The notes beneath the pieces are model-generated. The model ran no database searches. It saw only the letters and a program-made list of their open reading frames with translations, and was not told the DNA's origin. A stretch of 62,450 bases of DNA from a virus: positions 1 to 62,450 of IMG/VR virus record IMGVR_UViG_3300014720_000036, one strand, 5' to 3'. Below are positions 33,526 through 41,011 of this stretch, piece by piece; positions within the stretch are counted from its first letter, which is position 1, and the number at the start of each line of letters is the position of its first letter. Made by a program: the position numbers and the translations under genes.

Positions 33526-34022
33526 TCAAAGAGTTCCTTCTTGATCTTGTTCCAATAAGCGGTGGTGTTCGCCCACGCCTTCTTGTCCTTCTCCTTGGTC
33601 GAGTGCTGCTTTTTGAGGATCCCGCCGCCGCCGTTGTGAATTCGGGCGAGTTGCTCAAGGGTGGCACCCTTGGGTGCGTACCGTGCGAGGTATGCACGGA
33701 CGATCCGCTCGGCGTAGACGGGGTCGAAGCAGTCCCGATACGACCCGCCGATGGACTTGTCGTGGTCGGTTGCGTCCTTCCAATATCCCCAATGGATCTG
33801 ATAGATCCCGATTGCCTTTCCCTTGTCGCCAACGGCGTTGGGGTTGTTGCTCGACTCGACGGTCGCCAAGGCGGGGAGAATCAGATCGACATTCGTGTCA
33901 ATCTGCGCCGAGGCTGCGGTCTGAATCGGAGACCCCGATGCAGAGGGTCCGTGGAGCCCTGCCGTTCCGATGATGATCGTGGAGATGAACACCGTTGCGA
34001 TGAGTGTCGATGGGATTCTCAT
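33522..34022 (-). CDS. Secreted lytic transglycosylase/lysozyme-like protein (endolysin candidate)
   Basis: 166 residues. N-terminal signal peptide (MRIPSTLIATVFISTIIIG). Then a goose-lysozyme-like core: ATVESSNNPNAVGDKGKAIG with catalytic Glu and GIYQIHWGYW, YAERIVRAYLARYAP, and LARIHNGGGG. This layout fits exported endolysins that need no holin or only a pinholin. A small two-helix membrane protein at 55509 could be a holin. It overlaps the next gene by 125 bp. Confidence 0.82.
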   Translation of the reverse strand: MRIPSTLIATVFISTIIIGTAGLHGPSASGSPIQTAASAQIDTNVDLILPALATVESSNNPNAVGDKGKAIGIYQIHWGYWKDATDHDKSIGGSYRDCFDPVYAERIVRAYLARYAPKGATLEQLARIHNGGGGILKKQHSTKEKDKKAWANTTAYWNKIKKELFE

Positions 34023-34344
34023 GGTTCTGCTCCTTCTTCTCTTGGAGGTAGGATTGAAACAACACGGCGTAGTTGATGATGTCGAGGATGGTGTCCTCGA
34101 CGGACTCGTCCTTCACTTGTAGTGTGCCCGCTTCGATGAACGAGGACAGTCGGCTCATCTTGTCCGTGAGTCGGACGAGGAATCCCTGCTCGGTCGAGCA
34201 GATGCCCATCGCCTCGCAGCGGGTGAAGTTGGCGAAGGGGCTCTCGCCACCACGACCTGCGTAGTCGTGGTTTTTCCTCTTCATCAGGTTGATCGCCAAC
34301 CCGCAGAGTCGCTCATGGTTCTTGAGGAGTTCTTCCCTGTTCAT
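33898..34344 (-). CDS. Nucleotide-modification-associated domain protein (DUF1599-like)
   Basis: 148 residues. NLMKRKNHDYAGRGGESPFA and ESVEDTILDIINYAVLFQSY are the conserved blocks of the nucleotide modification associated domain 1 (DUF1599), found near phage base-modification and nucleotide-pool genes. The C-terminal 40 residues, encoded inside the endolysin signal-peptide region in another frame, look unstructured. It precedes dUTPase, so a role in nucleotide metabolism fits. Confidence 0.8.
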   Translation of the reverse strand: MNREELLKNHERLCGLAINLMKRKNHDYAGRGGESPFANFTRCEAMGICSTEQGFLVRLTDKMSRLSSFIEAGTLQVKDESVEDTILDIINYAVLFQSYLQEKKEQNHENPIDTHRNGVHLHDHHRNGRAPRTLCIGVSDSDRSLGAD

Positions 34345-34345
34345 C

Positions 34346-34885
34346 TCATGCCTTTCCTGTCGAGCCGAAGCCCCCGTTGCGGGTTGTCCCTCTGTCCATC
34401 ACATCGTCCACTTGGAGAAAGATCGATGAGATCTTCTCCACGATTTCGCCTTGGCAGATGCGATCCCCGTGGCGAAGCGCAAGAACTGCGCTGCTTGTGT
34501 TCGTTACGGGAACCATCAGTTGTTCGATGTAGTCGGAGTCGATCACACCCTCGCAGTTGGCGAGCATGAGACCGCTCTTGACGGCGAGTCCCGAGCGCAT
34601 GTGGAGGCGCACGGAGTAGCCCCTCGGGATGTCGAGGATCAGTTGGGTAGGCAGGAGGGCTCGTTCGCCCTGCCTGAGTTCCAACACGACATCCTTGCTA
34701 CCGCTCATGTGGTCGGGAAAAGCCATCCCATGCGAATATGTGTTGTTCGCCGTCCACACATCGACCTTCCTGTGTCCCACGGGGAGACACAGTTTGATGT
34801 CGAAGCATGCGGAGTCCTCCGTCGCATAGGCGGGAGGGAAGGCTTCGGGGTGAAGACGCTTGTAGCCGAGGATCACGGAGTTCAT
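34346..34885 (-). CDS. dut: dUTP diphosphatase
   Basis: 179 residues with the trimeric dUTPase motifs: ATEDSACFDIKL (motif 1), HMRSGLAVKSG (2), ANCEGVIDSDYIEQLMV (3), ALRHGDRICQGEIV (4) and RNGGFGSTGKA (5). Converts dUTP to dUMP, the ThyX substrate. A 30-residue insertion after motif 1 (VWTANNTYSHGMAFPDHM) is longer than in bacterial enzymes. Ends 1 bp from the next gene. Confidence 0.93.
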   Translation of the reverse strand: MNSVILGYKRLHPEAFPPAYATEDSACFDIKLCLPVGHRKVDVWTANNTYSHGMAFPDHMSGSKDVVLELRQGERALLPTQLILDIPRGYSVRLHMRSGLAVKSGLMLANCEGVIDSDYIEQLMVPVTNTSSAVLALRHGDRICQGEIVEKISSIFLQVDDVMDRGTTRNGGFGSTGKA

Positions 34886-34903
34886 GGTGAAGAGTTGGTT
34901 GGC

Positions 34904-35329
34904 TCACTCGGACGGAGGCTCGGGGGGTTTCGACCCCTCGGGTTCCTCGGGTCGCCGCTTGCGGAGACCTATCCTGTACTTCGGTATGAGTTCCCACTCG
35001 GCTTTCTGCGAGTGGGGAAGGATCTTGAAGTGCCCGATGGAGCAGGTCGGCTCCTTGATTCGGGTCGGATCCACGACCTTGACGAGCCCCCATTCTTCTA
35101 GGAGACCCGTGATCGTGTTGCGACGAGCCTTGTCCGACTCGGAGAAGTCGGTGGGTAGCCCGTCCAACAAGAAGAGTTCCTTGAAGTGGACGATGTAGTA
35201 TCGACCCCTCTTATGCAAAATATGGCAGGACTGCCACAGTTTCTTCTCGGCCTTCGCCGAGATTCCGATCCTCGTCAGGGTCTCTTTGACCTTGAGGAAG
35301 GCATCGGGAGAGGGAAGAGTAACCTCCAC
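34904..35329 (-). CDS. regA: RegA translational repressor
   Basis: 141 residues from a GTG at 35329 (MEVTLPSPDAFLKV), chosen by alignment with T4 RegA; an upstream GTG at 35353 is an alternative. KVKETLTRIGISAKAEKKLW, SCHILHKRGRYYIVHFKELF and RRNTITGLLEEWGLVKVV match RegA closely. RegA binds start regions of early mRNAs and blocks translation, including replication genes such as gp44 and gp45, which lie just after it. The C-terminal tail RKRRPEEPEGSKPPEPPSE is longer than in T4. Confidence 0.9.
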   Translation of the reverse strand: MEVTLPSPDAFLKVKETLTRIGISAKAEKKLWQSCHILHKRGRYYIVHFKELFLLDGLPTDFSESDKARRNTITGLLEEWGLVKVVDPTRIKEPTCSIGHFKILPHSQKAEWELIPKYRIGLRKRRPEEPEGSKPPEPPSE

Positions 35330-35376
35330 TAGGTTGTCCACGATCTCGTTCACGACTTCGTAACTCGGTTTGGAGT

Positions 35377-35382
35377 TATTTA
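35377..35382 (-). promoter_or_regulatory. TAAATA box overlapping gp62 stop
   Basis: CCCTAAATAAC on the minus strand. Its TAA is the stop of the gp62 gene. It lies 23 nt before the GTG at 35353 and 47 nt before the preferred regA start. Confidence 0.5.
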
Positions 35383-35772
35383 GGGTGACCCGCCCTTCGC
35401 CTTGAGGATCCTGTCCCGAGCCTCGACATCCATGAGGGAGATGTACTCGTCGGCTCGTTTCCTCCCGATCCCATACCGCTGCATGACAGCCTGTACGAGT
35501 TCCTCGTTGCCCTCCTCGGGCTTGATCCACTTGTCGAACCTCTTCCTCCGCCTGACCGAGGCGTAGAGATAGTCGTACTGCATCCGCCTCTCCGTGAACG
35601 GGAGGCAGTTCATCTCGTTGGCATAGAGGATCGTGTCGGGGCTGAAAGACAGCCCACGGTTGACCACGAAGGGGGTGTAGTCCTTCTCGGTGTCGGGGGA
35701 GACCTCCATGAGGTTGCCCGTCTTCTCGTTGATGCTCTTGATGAAGTCGAAGGGGGAGAGTCTTTGGCTCAT
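35380..35772 (-). CDS. 62: Clamp-loader small subunit, gp62-like
   Basis: 130 residues from MSQRLSPFDFIKS. DYTPFVVNRGLSFSPDT, YANEMNCLPFTE and QYDYLYASVRRRKRFDKW are the conserved blocks of gp62. It forms the loader with gp44, which uses ATP to place gp45 on DNA. 4-bp overlap with the next gene. Confidence 0.88.
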   Translation of the reverse strand: MSQRLSPFDFIKSINEKTGNLMEVSPDTEKDYTPFVVNRGLSFSPDTILYANEMNCLPFTERRMQYDYLYASVRRRKRFDKWIKPEEGNEELVQAVMQRYGIGRKRADEYISLMDVEARDRILKAKGGSP

Positions 35773-36500
35773 GGGATGTTCACACCGTCGAGGTCGATGT
35801 CCTCGGATTTCAGGCTCACGATCAGCCTCATCGGGACATAGACCCACTTGTTCTTCTTGATGTCGTAGACGCTGTGCAGTAGGAATTGGTCGTAGGCGTT
35901 CGACCCATGGTAGCGGTCGATCAGGGGTGCCTCGACATACTCACGCCCGACCACGCATACTCGGTGGGCGATTTTCGTCTTTACCTTCTTGCCGCCCATG
36001 TCCTCGTATTCGATGTCGATGTGGTTTGGGTAGACGGCAGAGAGTGCAGCGTCCAACCATTCGGCAAGCATGACATCGGTCATGCCCGTGACATCGAAGT
36101 ACGAGCCGAGACCGCCGTTGCCGCTGTCATCGGAATGCTTCTTGGCTACCTTCATTGCGAAGTAGTTGTTCCGCTCCCGCAGGAAGGTCTGTCGGGCGTT
36201 GCTGCACTCTTTGATGAAGTCGGTGTAGGAGTACTTCCTGTCGAGCCGTTGGTTGATCTTGGAGACCTTCTCCAACTGATCGTCGTTGATCATGCTCGAC
36301 AGCAGCATGATCTTCTCCAATGGATTGACCACCTCCCCGACCGATACGGTCCTGACCGTGGAGTCAAAGTCATCCCAAAACCTGTCGCTGACCTCTTCGC
36401 CGAGCGACTGTCGGAACTCTTCGATGTAGGATTGGATCTGATACCGCTGACCGATCTCATGGATCGATATGGACAGATCGTTGAGGCTTTTCACGACCAT
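35769..36500 (-). CDS. Hypothetical protein between clamp-loader genes
   Basis: 243 residues from MVVKSLNDLSISIHEIG; GAAGGGGGG upstream of the ATG supports this start over the in-frame ATG at 36566. Helical, with EKIMLLSSMINDDQLEKVSK and EWLDAALSAVYPNHIDIEYE. No domain recognised. Its position inside the gp44-gp62 unit, where cyanophages also carry an unnamed gene, suggests a replication-linked role, but this is inference from context only. Confidence 0.7.
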   Translation of the reverse strand: MVVKSLNDLSISIHEIGQRYQIQSYIEEFRQSLGEEVSDRFWDDFDSTVRTVSVGEVVNPLEKIMLLSSMINDDQLEKVSKINQRLDRKYSYTDFIKECSNARQTFLRERNNYFAMKVAKKHSDDSGNGGLGSYFDVTGMTDVMLAEWLDAALSAVYPNHIDIEYEDMGGKKVKTKIAHRVCVVGREYVEAPLIDRYHGSNAYDQFLLHSVYDIKKNKWVYVPMRLIVSLKSEDIDLDGVNIP

Positions 36501-36523
36501 CGGATGCCCCCCTTCGTCGCCCG

Positions 36524-36529
36524 TATTTA
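36524..36529 (-). promoter_or_regulatory. TAAATA box at gp44 stop
   Basis: CCTAAATACG on the minus strand; its TAA is the gp44 stop. 23 nt before the 36500 start with GAAGGGGGG between. Confidence 0.6.
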
Positions 36530-37459
36530 GGCTTTGAAGGTGCATTCCGATGCGAGGACCACGCAACAGGCGGCGAGGTTGAGTTCCTGATCGGCGGCGA
36601 AGGCAGACTTATACTGATAGTCCGACAGGGTGATGACCGCCTGAGGAACCGAAGAGGGCTGCAACGAGTCGAGCAGGGTCTCGTAGATCCTGCGGAACAC
36701 ATGAGCGGTGTCCTTGTCGGCGTTCTCCACGACCCACTTGCGTATGTCACCGAAAGACTTCGCCTTGAGTGCTTTGATGAGAGAGTCCATGGCGATGTCG
36801 GAGGTGACGAGGATTCCCGCATCGATTGAGCCCGACACCGAGTACCGCTGCACCTCGTTGAGGACACGGCGGAAGTCGGGGAAGTGCTTGATGATCAGTT
36901 CGGCGAGGACACGATCCTCATGCACGACACCCTCGGCATCAAGGATTCCCTTGAGTCTGCCGTGGAAGTCTTTCGCCATCCTCGCCTTCTCCTTGGCGGG
37001 GATCTTGAAGTCGATCACCGTGCAGCGGGAGTGGAGGGGATCGATGACCCTGTTCTTGAAGTTGCAGGTGAGGATGAACCGACAGTTCGACCCGAACTCC
37101 TCCATGAAGCCACGGAGAGCGGGCTGTGTCGATTGGGGGTTCAGGTAGTCCGCCTCGTCAAGGATGACCACCTTGGTGCCACCACCAAGTGAGACGGCGG
37201 AGGCGAACTGCCTGATGCGGGTGCGCAGGGTGTCGATGCCGCCGTCCTCGGATGCGTTGATGAACAGCACATCACGACCGAGTTCGTCGCACACCGCTCG
37301 GGCGACCGTGGTCTTGCCGCAACCTGCGCCCCCGCAGAGGATCATGTTCGGGATGTCGCCCGACTTGACGATGTCCGAGAAGGTCTCGGACAGTCCCTTG
37401 GGTAGGACGCAGTCCGAGACCTTCTTTGGACGGTACTTCTCTACGAGTAGGTCGTTCAT
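36527..37459 (-). CDS. 44: Clamp-loader large subunit, gp44-like
   Basis: 310 residues from MNDLLVEKYRPKKVSDCV. Walker A CGGAGCGKTT, Walker B VVILDEADYL, sensor LTCNFKNRVIDPLHSRC (SRC box) as in RFC-type AAA+ loaders. Forms the ATPase of the loader with gp62 and opens the gp45 ring. The gene before it is gp45, 1 bp away. Confidence 0.93.
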   Translation of the reverse strand: MNDLLVEKYRPKKVSDCVLPKGLSETFSDIVKSGDIPNMILCGGAGCGKTTVARAVCDELGRDVLFINASEDGGIDTLRTRIRQFASAVSLGGGTKVVILDEADYLNPQSTQPALRGFMEEFGSNCRFILTCNFKNRVIDPLHSRCTVIDFKIPAKEKARMAKDFHGRLKGILDAEGVVHEDRVLAELIIKHFPDFRRVLNEVQRYSVSGSIDAGILVTSDIAMDSLIKALKAKSFGDIRKWVVENADKDTAHVFRRIYETLLDSLQPSSVPQAVITLSDYQYKSAFAADQELNLAACCVVLASECTFKA

Positions 37460-37460
37460 A

Positions 37461-38147
37461 TCAAGCCTTGTTGGTGCTGTCCGATTCCATGGCGACCCAA
37501 TACGAGACCGATGCGCCCGTGAACCGAGCGACACGCTTCTCACCGATGTCCACCGTGTAGTCGGCGGGGATCATCTTGAGGTTCTCGATTTTGAACCAAT
37601 AGCGGAACGAGCGGCTGTATTCCTGCGTGTCGATGGAGACCGACCAACTGTGGGCGGTCGGATCCTTCTTGTCGCAGACACGGATGCAGATGCCCTCACC
37701 GCAAGCCTCGACGCACATGTCGGGAGCCTGAAGGACGGACGCAGCCTTGAGAAGGGAGCCGAGGCTGTCCTTCGTCAGTTGGAACGAGACCGAGATGTTC
37801 GGCATCACGATCTTCCTGTCCTCCTTGGTGAGGAGAGTCGGATCACTAAAGAAGTACTTGACCGAGGTCTTTCCTCCCCCCGCCTCGCCGATGAGGACAT
37901 GGGTTGAATCAAACTCAAACTCGGGTTCCTTGAAAAGGCTCACCACCGAGAGGAACTTGCCCATGTCCCAAATGCCGAACTCCGTGTCGAATGTCTCCTT
38001 GACCTGCGCCTCGGCGAGGACGGTCTTGGACGGCGACACGGTGTTGATCGTGCTTCCCGCCCTGACATGGAGGTTGCTGTTGATGGTGGCGAAGTTCTTG
38101 AGGATGTTCAGCGTATCGGGGCTGATCTTGGTAATCGTCTTGGTCAT
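37461..38147 (-). CDS. 45: Sliding clamp, gp45-like
   Basis: 228 residues from MTKTITKISPDTLNILKNFA. SPSKTVLAEAQVKETFDTEF, FGIWDMGKFLSVVSLF and the C-terminal GASVSYWVAMESDST are as in T4-like clamps. Ring-shaped processivity factor of gp43 and, in T4, a mobile activator of late transcription through gp33/gp55, which fits the TAAATA boxes in this genome. Confidence 0.92.
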   Translation of the reverse strand: MTKTITKISPDTLNILKNFATINSNLHVRAGSTINTVSPSKTVLAEAQVKETFDTEFGIWDMGKFLSVVSLFKEPEFEFDSTHVLIGEAGGGKTSVKYFFSDPTLLTKEDRKIVMPNISVSFQLTKDSLGSLLKAASVLQAPDMCVEACGEGICIRVCDKKDPTAHSWSVSIDTQEYSRSFRYWFKIENLKMIPADYTVDIGEKRVARFTGASVSYWVAMESDSTNKA

Positions 38148-38395
38148 GGCTTGCGCTCCTTCGTTGTGTTCTTTCGCCCCGAGAGGGACTTCTTTTGTCT
38201 CATCCGTGCGATATCGGATATATCCGTGTGTGCGAGTATCTCCGCCTCCAAGTCCCACGGGTAGTGCTTCAATAGCCGCCGTGCCTCCTTGCGGATTCCG
38301 CTAGGAACCCTCGGAGTAAGGGATGGAGTGAGGAGCGAAACTAAGAACCGCCTAGTGTTGCAGACGGCGTTGAATCTCTCGTATGGCAAGGTCAT
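38144..38395 (-). CDS. Small protein, BPSL0761-like
   Basis: 83 residues from MTLPYERFNAVCNTRRFLVS. The pattern tlPyeRxxAvxxtRxFLxxLxxPxxxPrvPxxIRxxAxxLLxHyP matches the small BPSL0761 family of proteobacterial and phage proteins. Function unknown. The stop overlaps the clamp start by 4 bp, so the two are co-translated, and a terminator-like hairpin precedes it. Confidence 0.7.
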   Translation of the reverse strand: MTLPYERFNAVCNTRRFLVSLLTPSLTPRVPSGIRKEARRLLKHYPWDLEAEILAHTDISDIARMRQKKSLSGRKNTTKERKP

Positions 38396-38404
38396 GTCAT
38401 TCTC

Positions 38405-38444
38405 CAAATGAAAGGGCGGAAGAGGCTTGCGCCCCCTCCGCCCT
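38405..38444 (-). terminator. Rho-independent terminator-like hairpin
   Basis: Stem AGGGCGGA/TCCGCCCT with an inner GGC/GCC, followed on the minus strand by TTTCATTT. Lies between the coiled-coil membrane protein and the clamp operon and would separate the two transcription units. Confidence 0.65.
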
Positions 38445-38465
38445 ACACGCAGCGGCTCTCGCCGA

Positions 38466-38945
38466 TTACCTCTTGCGCTCGGGCAAGCGCACCTCGACAT
38501 CATCGAACTTGCGCCACACCGACTCGTAGTTGCGATCTATGTGTTCCGTGAGGTCACGCCGAAGGTCGTTGAACCTGCGGTCCACGGACTCCTCAAGACC
38601 GTCGAACCTGTCGCTGATCTCGTCGTTCTCTTCACGGGCACGGTCTTCGATCCTGTTCATTTTGTCCATGTAGTCCGCATCCTTGGCATCCTCATCGTCC
38701 TTGGCGACCTTCGCAGAGACAGCCTTGGCGAGATTGTTGATGAGGTACGAGCAGAGGAGGAGTAGGAGACCGACACCACCGATGGCAACGGGCTTGCCCA
38801 ACTCGTCGGTCGTAAGCATCATCCACAGGGAGTAGCCTACGGCGGTGAACGAGACTAGGGCGAAGTACAGGCTCACGATGGAGCAGGACTTCACGGTGCC
38901 GATGGTGTTGCTGCGGACGGACTTGTCGGTGAAGGTGATGTTCAT
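38466..38945 (-). CDS. Membrane protein with coiled coil
   Basis: 159 residues. Two hydrophobic segments at about 22-42 (SCSIVSLYFALVSFTAVGYS) and 52-70 (VAIGGVGLLLLLCSYLI), then a long charged helix with heptad-like repeats (ISDRFDGLEESVDRRFNDLR, HIDRNYESVWRKFDD). Topology suggests a hairpin in the inner membrane with a cytoplasmic coiled coil. This layout resembles some spanin or lysis-inhibition proteins, but no family is recognised. Confidence 0.65.
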   Translation of the reverse strand: MNITFTDKSVRSNTIGTVKSCSIVSLYFALVSFTAVGYSLWMMLTTDELGKPVAIGGVGLLLLLCSYLINNLAKAVSAKVAKDDEDAKDADYMDKMNRIEDRAREENDEISDRFDGLEESVDRRFNDLRRDLTEHIDRNYESVWRKFDDVEVRLPERKR

Positions 38946-38955
38946 GTCGGGGACC

Positions 38956-39372
38956 TCAGATGATGGTGAGAGAGCAGTACGCCTTGCCCGTCATCCCCTT
39001 CTCTCGGTACCGACCGAAGATCAGGAGATGCCGTTTGTTCAGTTTCCCACCTCGGACGATGATCCCGTACTTGATGATCCGCCGTCCGAGGGTGATCTGC
39101 CACCCGTTCGACACAGCGAACGAGGTGATCGCACTTTTCATGCTTGTGCTGATATCGCCCCTGAACAGGTAGCCCTTTAGTCCCGCACCCCACACATTGG
39201 ATTCTTTCATCAGCCCGACCAACTGCATGATCTCGGCGTATCCCTTGCTATTTGACTTGCCCCTTGCACCCAACTTGGACGATAGGAGTGCCTTCGCCTC
39301 GGACGAGGGTGCGCAGGTGCGTGTGCGGCAGCGGAACTGCCTTGCCGTGTTGACGATCTGCCGCTTCGCCAT
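38956..39372 (-). CDS. Basic hypothetical protein
   Basis: 138 residues, basic, with strand-rich segments (YLFRGDISTSMKSAITSFAV, YGIIVRGGKLNKRHLLIFGR). No known domain. Residues 12-25 (FRCRTRTCAPSSEA) are encoded by a short GTGCGCAGGTGCG tract like the dispersed repeat. A TAAATA box precedes the ATG by 7 nt. Confidence 0.6.
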   Translation of the reverse strand: MAKRQIVNTARQFRCRTRTCAPSSEAKALLSSKLGARGKSNSKGYAEIMQLVGLMKESNVWGAGLKGYLFRGDISTSMKSAITSFAVSNGWQITLGRRIIKYGIIVRGGKLNKRHLLIFGRYREKGMTGKAYCSLTII

Positions 39373-39378
39373 ATCGGA

Positions 39379-39906
39379 TTATTTATCCGACGAGTCAGAC
39401 TGCAACGGCTCGTACTTGTGCAGGAGGGCACACTCGCCGCAGAGGGTCTTCAGCCACCGTCCCGATGTATGGGAATGACCCACGCTTCCACAGATCTCGC
39501 ACACGCCCGAGGAGAGTTGCTCGGTCACGGCGATGGCTCCGAGGATCCTCTCGTTTCCACCGTGGCAGTAGATGCGGAGTTGTGCGAACTTCTCCTTCAT
39601 CTGCACGATTGCGAAGGGGGTGTCCCCTTCGGCGAGGGAGGGCTGTCGGTCGATCTCCCGTTCGATCATCTGTATGAGATTCTCTACGAGTTCGTCCCAT
39701 CCATAACCAAACTCCCAACAAACAGTTCCGACAGATCCGTTGGGATCGTCGGACTTGGTGCCTCGCCCGAAGACTCGGGGGTGGGCGGCTTCGATCTCCT
39801 CACGCCGCCTCTCCTTGCCTCGGACGATGTCTTGATGGAGTTGTACGACTCGGTCTCGGAGGTCGGACTCTGAAGCGATGTCCTGTACCCCGCCTCCTCC
39901 TTCCAC
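39379..39906 (-). CDS. Zinc-ribbon-like conserved protein (start uncertain)
   Basis: About 175 residues if it starts at the GTG at 39906, which is a guess; no good ATG lies upstream of the conserved part. CWEFGYGWDELVENLIQMIE, QMKEKFAQLRIYCHGGNERI and VCEICGSVG...LCGECA form a recurring protein of phages and bacteria with a C-terminal four-cysteine zinc site and the QVKEKFxxLRFY motif. Function not known. It overlaps 39684-40088 in another frame, so one start or one gene may be wrong. Confidence 0.55.
   Translation of the reverse strand: MEGGGGVQDIASESDLRDRVVQLHQDIVRGKERRREEIEAAHPRVFGRGTKSDDPNGSVGTVCWEFGYGWDELVENLIQMIEREIDRQPSLAEGDTPFAIVQMKEKFAQLRIYCHGGNERILGAIAVTEQLSSGVCEICGSVGHSHTSGRWLKTLCGECALLHKYEPLQSDSSDK
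39380..39385 (-). promoter_or_regulatory. TAAATA box 7 nt before ATG
   Basis: GATAAATAATC on the minus strand, overlapping the stop codon of the zinc-ribbon gene and lying 7 nt before the 39372 ATG. Predicted leaderless transcript. Confidence 0.55.
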
Positions 39907-40088
39907 CGTGTCGGGCTGTACTCCGTCCCCGATCCGATCCTCCGATGGAAGTCGTTCAGCCACTTCGCCTCCTTGACGGCATCCTTCTCGCTTGCATACA
40001 CCGCCACAACACCGTGGCTCACCACTAGGTAGCCCCTGTCCGTGGAGTTGCTCTTGACTGTGATCACCCATAGTTTTCCTTTTGCCAT
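39684..40088 (-). CDS. Small hypothetical protein
   Basis: 134 residues. The first half is a plausible small domain (MAKGKLWVITVKSNSTDRGY, EKDAVKEAKWLNDFHRRIGS). The second half is Ser/Pro/Arg-rich and overlaps the zinc-ribbon gene in another frame, so only the N-terminal half may be functionally important. Overlaps the upstream gene by 25 bp. Confidence 0.6.
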   Translation of the reverse strand: MAKGKLWVITVKSNSTDRGYLVVSHGVVAVYASEKDAVKEAKWLNDFHRRIGSGTEYSPTRWKEEAGYRTSLQSPTSETESYNSIKTSSEARRGGVRRSKPPTPESSGEAPSPTIPTDLSELFVGSLVMDGTNS

Positions 40089-40381
40089 TGCTTGATCGCT
40101 TTCTTGCCCTTCGCAGAGAGTTTCACCGTGACCAATGCTGTGGGTTCGTGAAAGTCATGCTGCTCTTCTTGGCACGGGACCGTGACCGAGGTGACCTTTC
40201 CGAGACCGTGGAAGTCGGTGTCCACCGCATAGAAAGGTCCTCCCTCAAAGTCGATCATGTTGTCGCCACCACGGCAGAACTCCGAGGGACCCGAGACCTT
40301 GAACAGCATCCGCTCCTCGTCAAGGAGGGTGATCGTCCTCAGTTGCCCGTAGCGACTGCGTATGGTGAATGAGTAGTTCAT
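40064..40381 (-). CDS. Small hypothetical protein next to the RNA cluster
   Basis: 105 residues from MNYSFTIRSRYGQLRTI at 40381; the upstream in-frame ATG lies inside tRNA genes and is rejected. Beta-rich (YAVDTDFHGLGKVTSVTVP) with a basic C-terminal helix (KLSAKGKKAIKQWQKENYG). No domain recognised. It starts 5 bp after tRNA-Tyr. Confidence 0.65.
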   Translation of the reverse strand: MNYSFTIRSRYGQLRTITLLDEERMLFKVSGPSEFCRGGDNMIDFEGGPFYAVDTDFHGLGKVTSVTVPCQEEQHDFHEPTALVTVKLSAKGKKAIKQWQKENYG

Positions 40382-40386
40382 CTGAA

Positions 40387-40468
40387 TGGGTGGTGAAGGA
40401 CTTGCACCTACGGAGTCGTATGACGGCAGATTTACAGTCTGCTCCCTTTGCTGCTCGGGCAACCACCC
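40387..40468 (-). tRNA. tRNA-Tyr (anticodon GUA)
   Basis: 82 nt with a long variable arm. Acceptor GGGTGGT/ACCACCC, discriminator A. Anticodon stem GCAGA/TCTGC with loop CTGTAAA gives GUA. The T-loop is TGCAAGT, an unusual G in place of T55. Confidence 0.9.
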
Positions 40469-40470
40469 AA

Positions 40471-40541
40471 CTCGCCCGCTTGGGATCGAACCAAGACTAG
40501 AAGAATCAAAGTCTTCTGTGCTACCTTTACACAACAGGCGA
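40471..40541 (-). tRNA. tRNA-Gln (anticodon UUG)
   Basis: 71 nt. Acceptor TCGCCTG/CGGGCGA with a GU pair, discriminator G. Anticodon stem GAAGA/TCTTC, loop CTTTGAT, anticodon UUG. Standard T-arm CTTGG/CCAAG with TTCGATC. Confidence 0.9.
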
Positions 40542-40547
40542 AATCGC

Positions 40548-40640
40548 AGCGAGGGCCTTGCACCCTTTCTCAATCTCGGGCACTAGTAGCCCTGATCCAT
40601 ATGAGCCTGACGGTTTATCTTCCGTTGCTCGACTGCACAT
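40548..40640 (-). ncRNA. tRNA-like structured RNA, unassigned
   Basis: Between tRNA-Gln and the tmRNA is about 106 nt that fold well. Ends GCAG-t-CGAG and CTCGCTGC pair over 8 bp with one bulge, inside is GGGC-TACTAGT-GCCC, and a T-arm-like GGG-TGCAAGG-CCC that shares the TGCAAGG loop with tRNA-Tyr. I find no valid seven-base anticodon loop with T at position 33. It may be a degenerate tRNA or a stable phage RNA. Confidence 0.4.
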
Positions 40641-40647
40641 CACTAAA

Positions 40648-41005
40648 TGGAGTCGGGGGGAATCGAACCCCCGTGATCTCACGCTCACCGTGGTGCCTAC
40701 TACGCCAATAGCCCTTGCTTGTCCTGACCCGCCGCCGAGGGCAACTGAGCGGGTTCAGTTTCGGGATCTTTGCTCTCGGTCGCAGTCGGCTTCCCGACTC
40801 CCTGCGACCCATCTCTTGGTTTGATCGTCCGCCTCAAGAGAATCGGGAGGACGATTCGTCGGGATCAGGCCGCAAGGGCGAGACGCTGACGGGGCTGCAC
40901 ATTGAACTTGGCAGTTATGGTTTCCATACACTTTTACGGGACTAGCATGGTTTCCCGTGGCGCATCACTCATCGGTCTTCGTGGATTCGATACCTGATCG
41001 ACCCC
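40648..41005 (-). ncRNA. ssrA: tmRNA (ssrA) with tag peptide AKFNVQPRQRLALAA
   Basis: 358 nt. 5' GGGGTCG pairs with 3' CGACTCC (one GU), discriminator A, and the 3' end has a T-arm GGGGG/CCCCC with TTCGATT. Downstream of the 5' end is CCCGTAAAAGTG and TATGGAAACCATAACTGCC, the arrangement seen just before the resume codon in bacterial tmRNAs. From 40912 the sequence reads GCC AAG TTC ... GCC TGA (stop at 40865-40867), giving AKFNVQPRQRLALAA and then stop, the classical tag ending in ALAA. tmRNA rescues stalled ribosomes with SmpB. Phage-encoded copies are rare. CCA is not encoded. Confidence 0.92.
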
Positions 41006-41011
41006 GATGTT

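Noticed and set aside
33522-34022. Type I restriction or toxin signature near the methyltransferases
   Set aside because: The gene is a lysozyme-like exported protein; no endonuclease motif is present.
40615-40812. 65-residue minus-strand ORF in the tmRNA
   Set aside because: Lies inside the tmRNA; pairing and the ALAA tag explain the sequence better.
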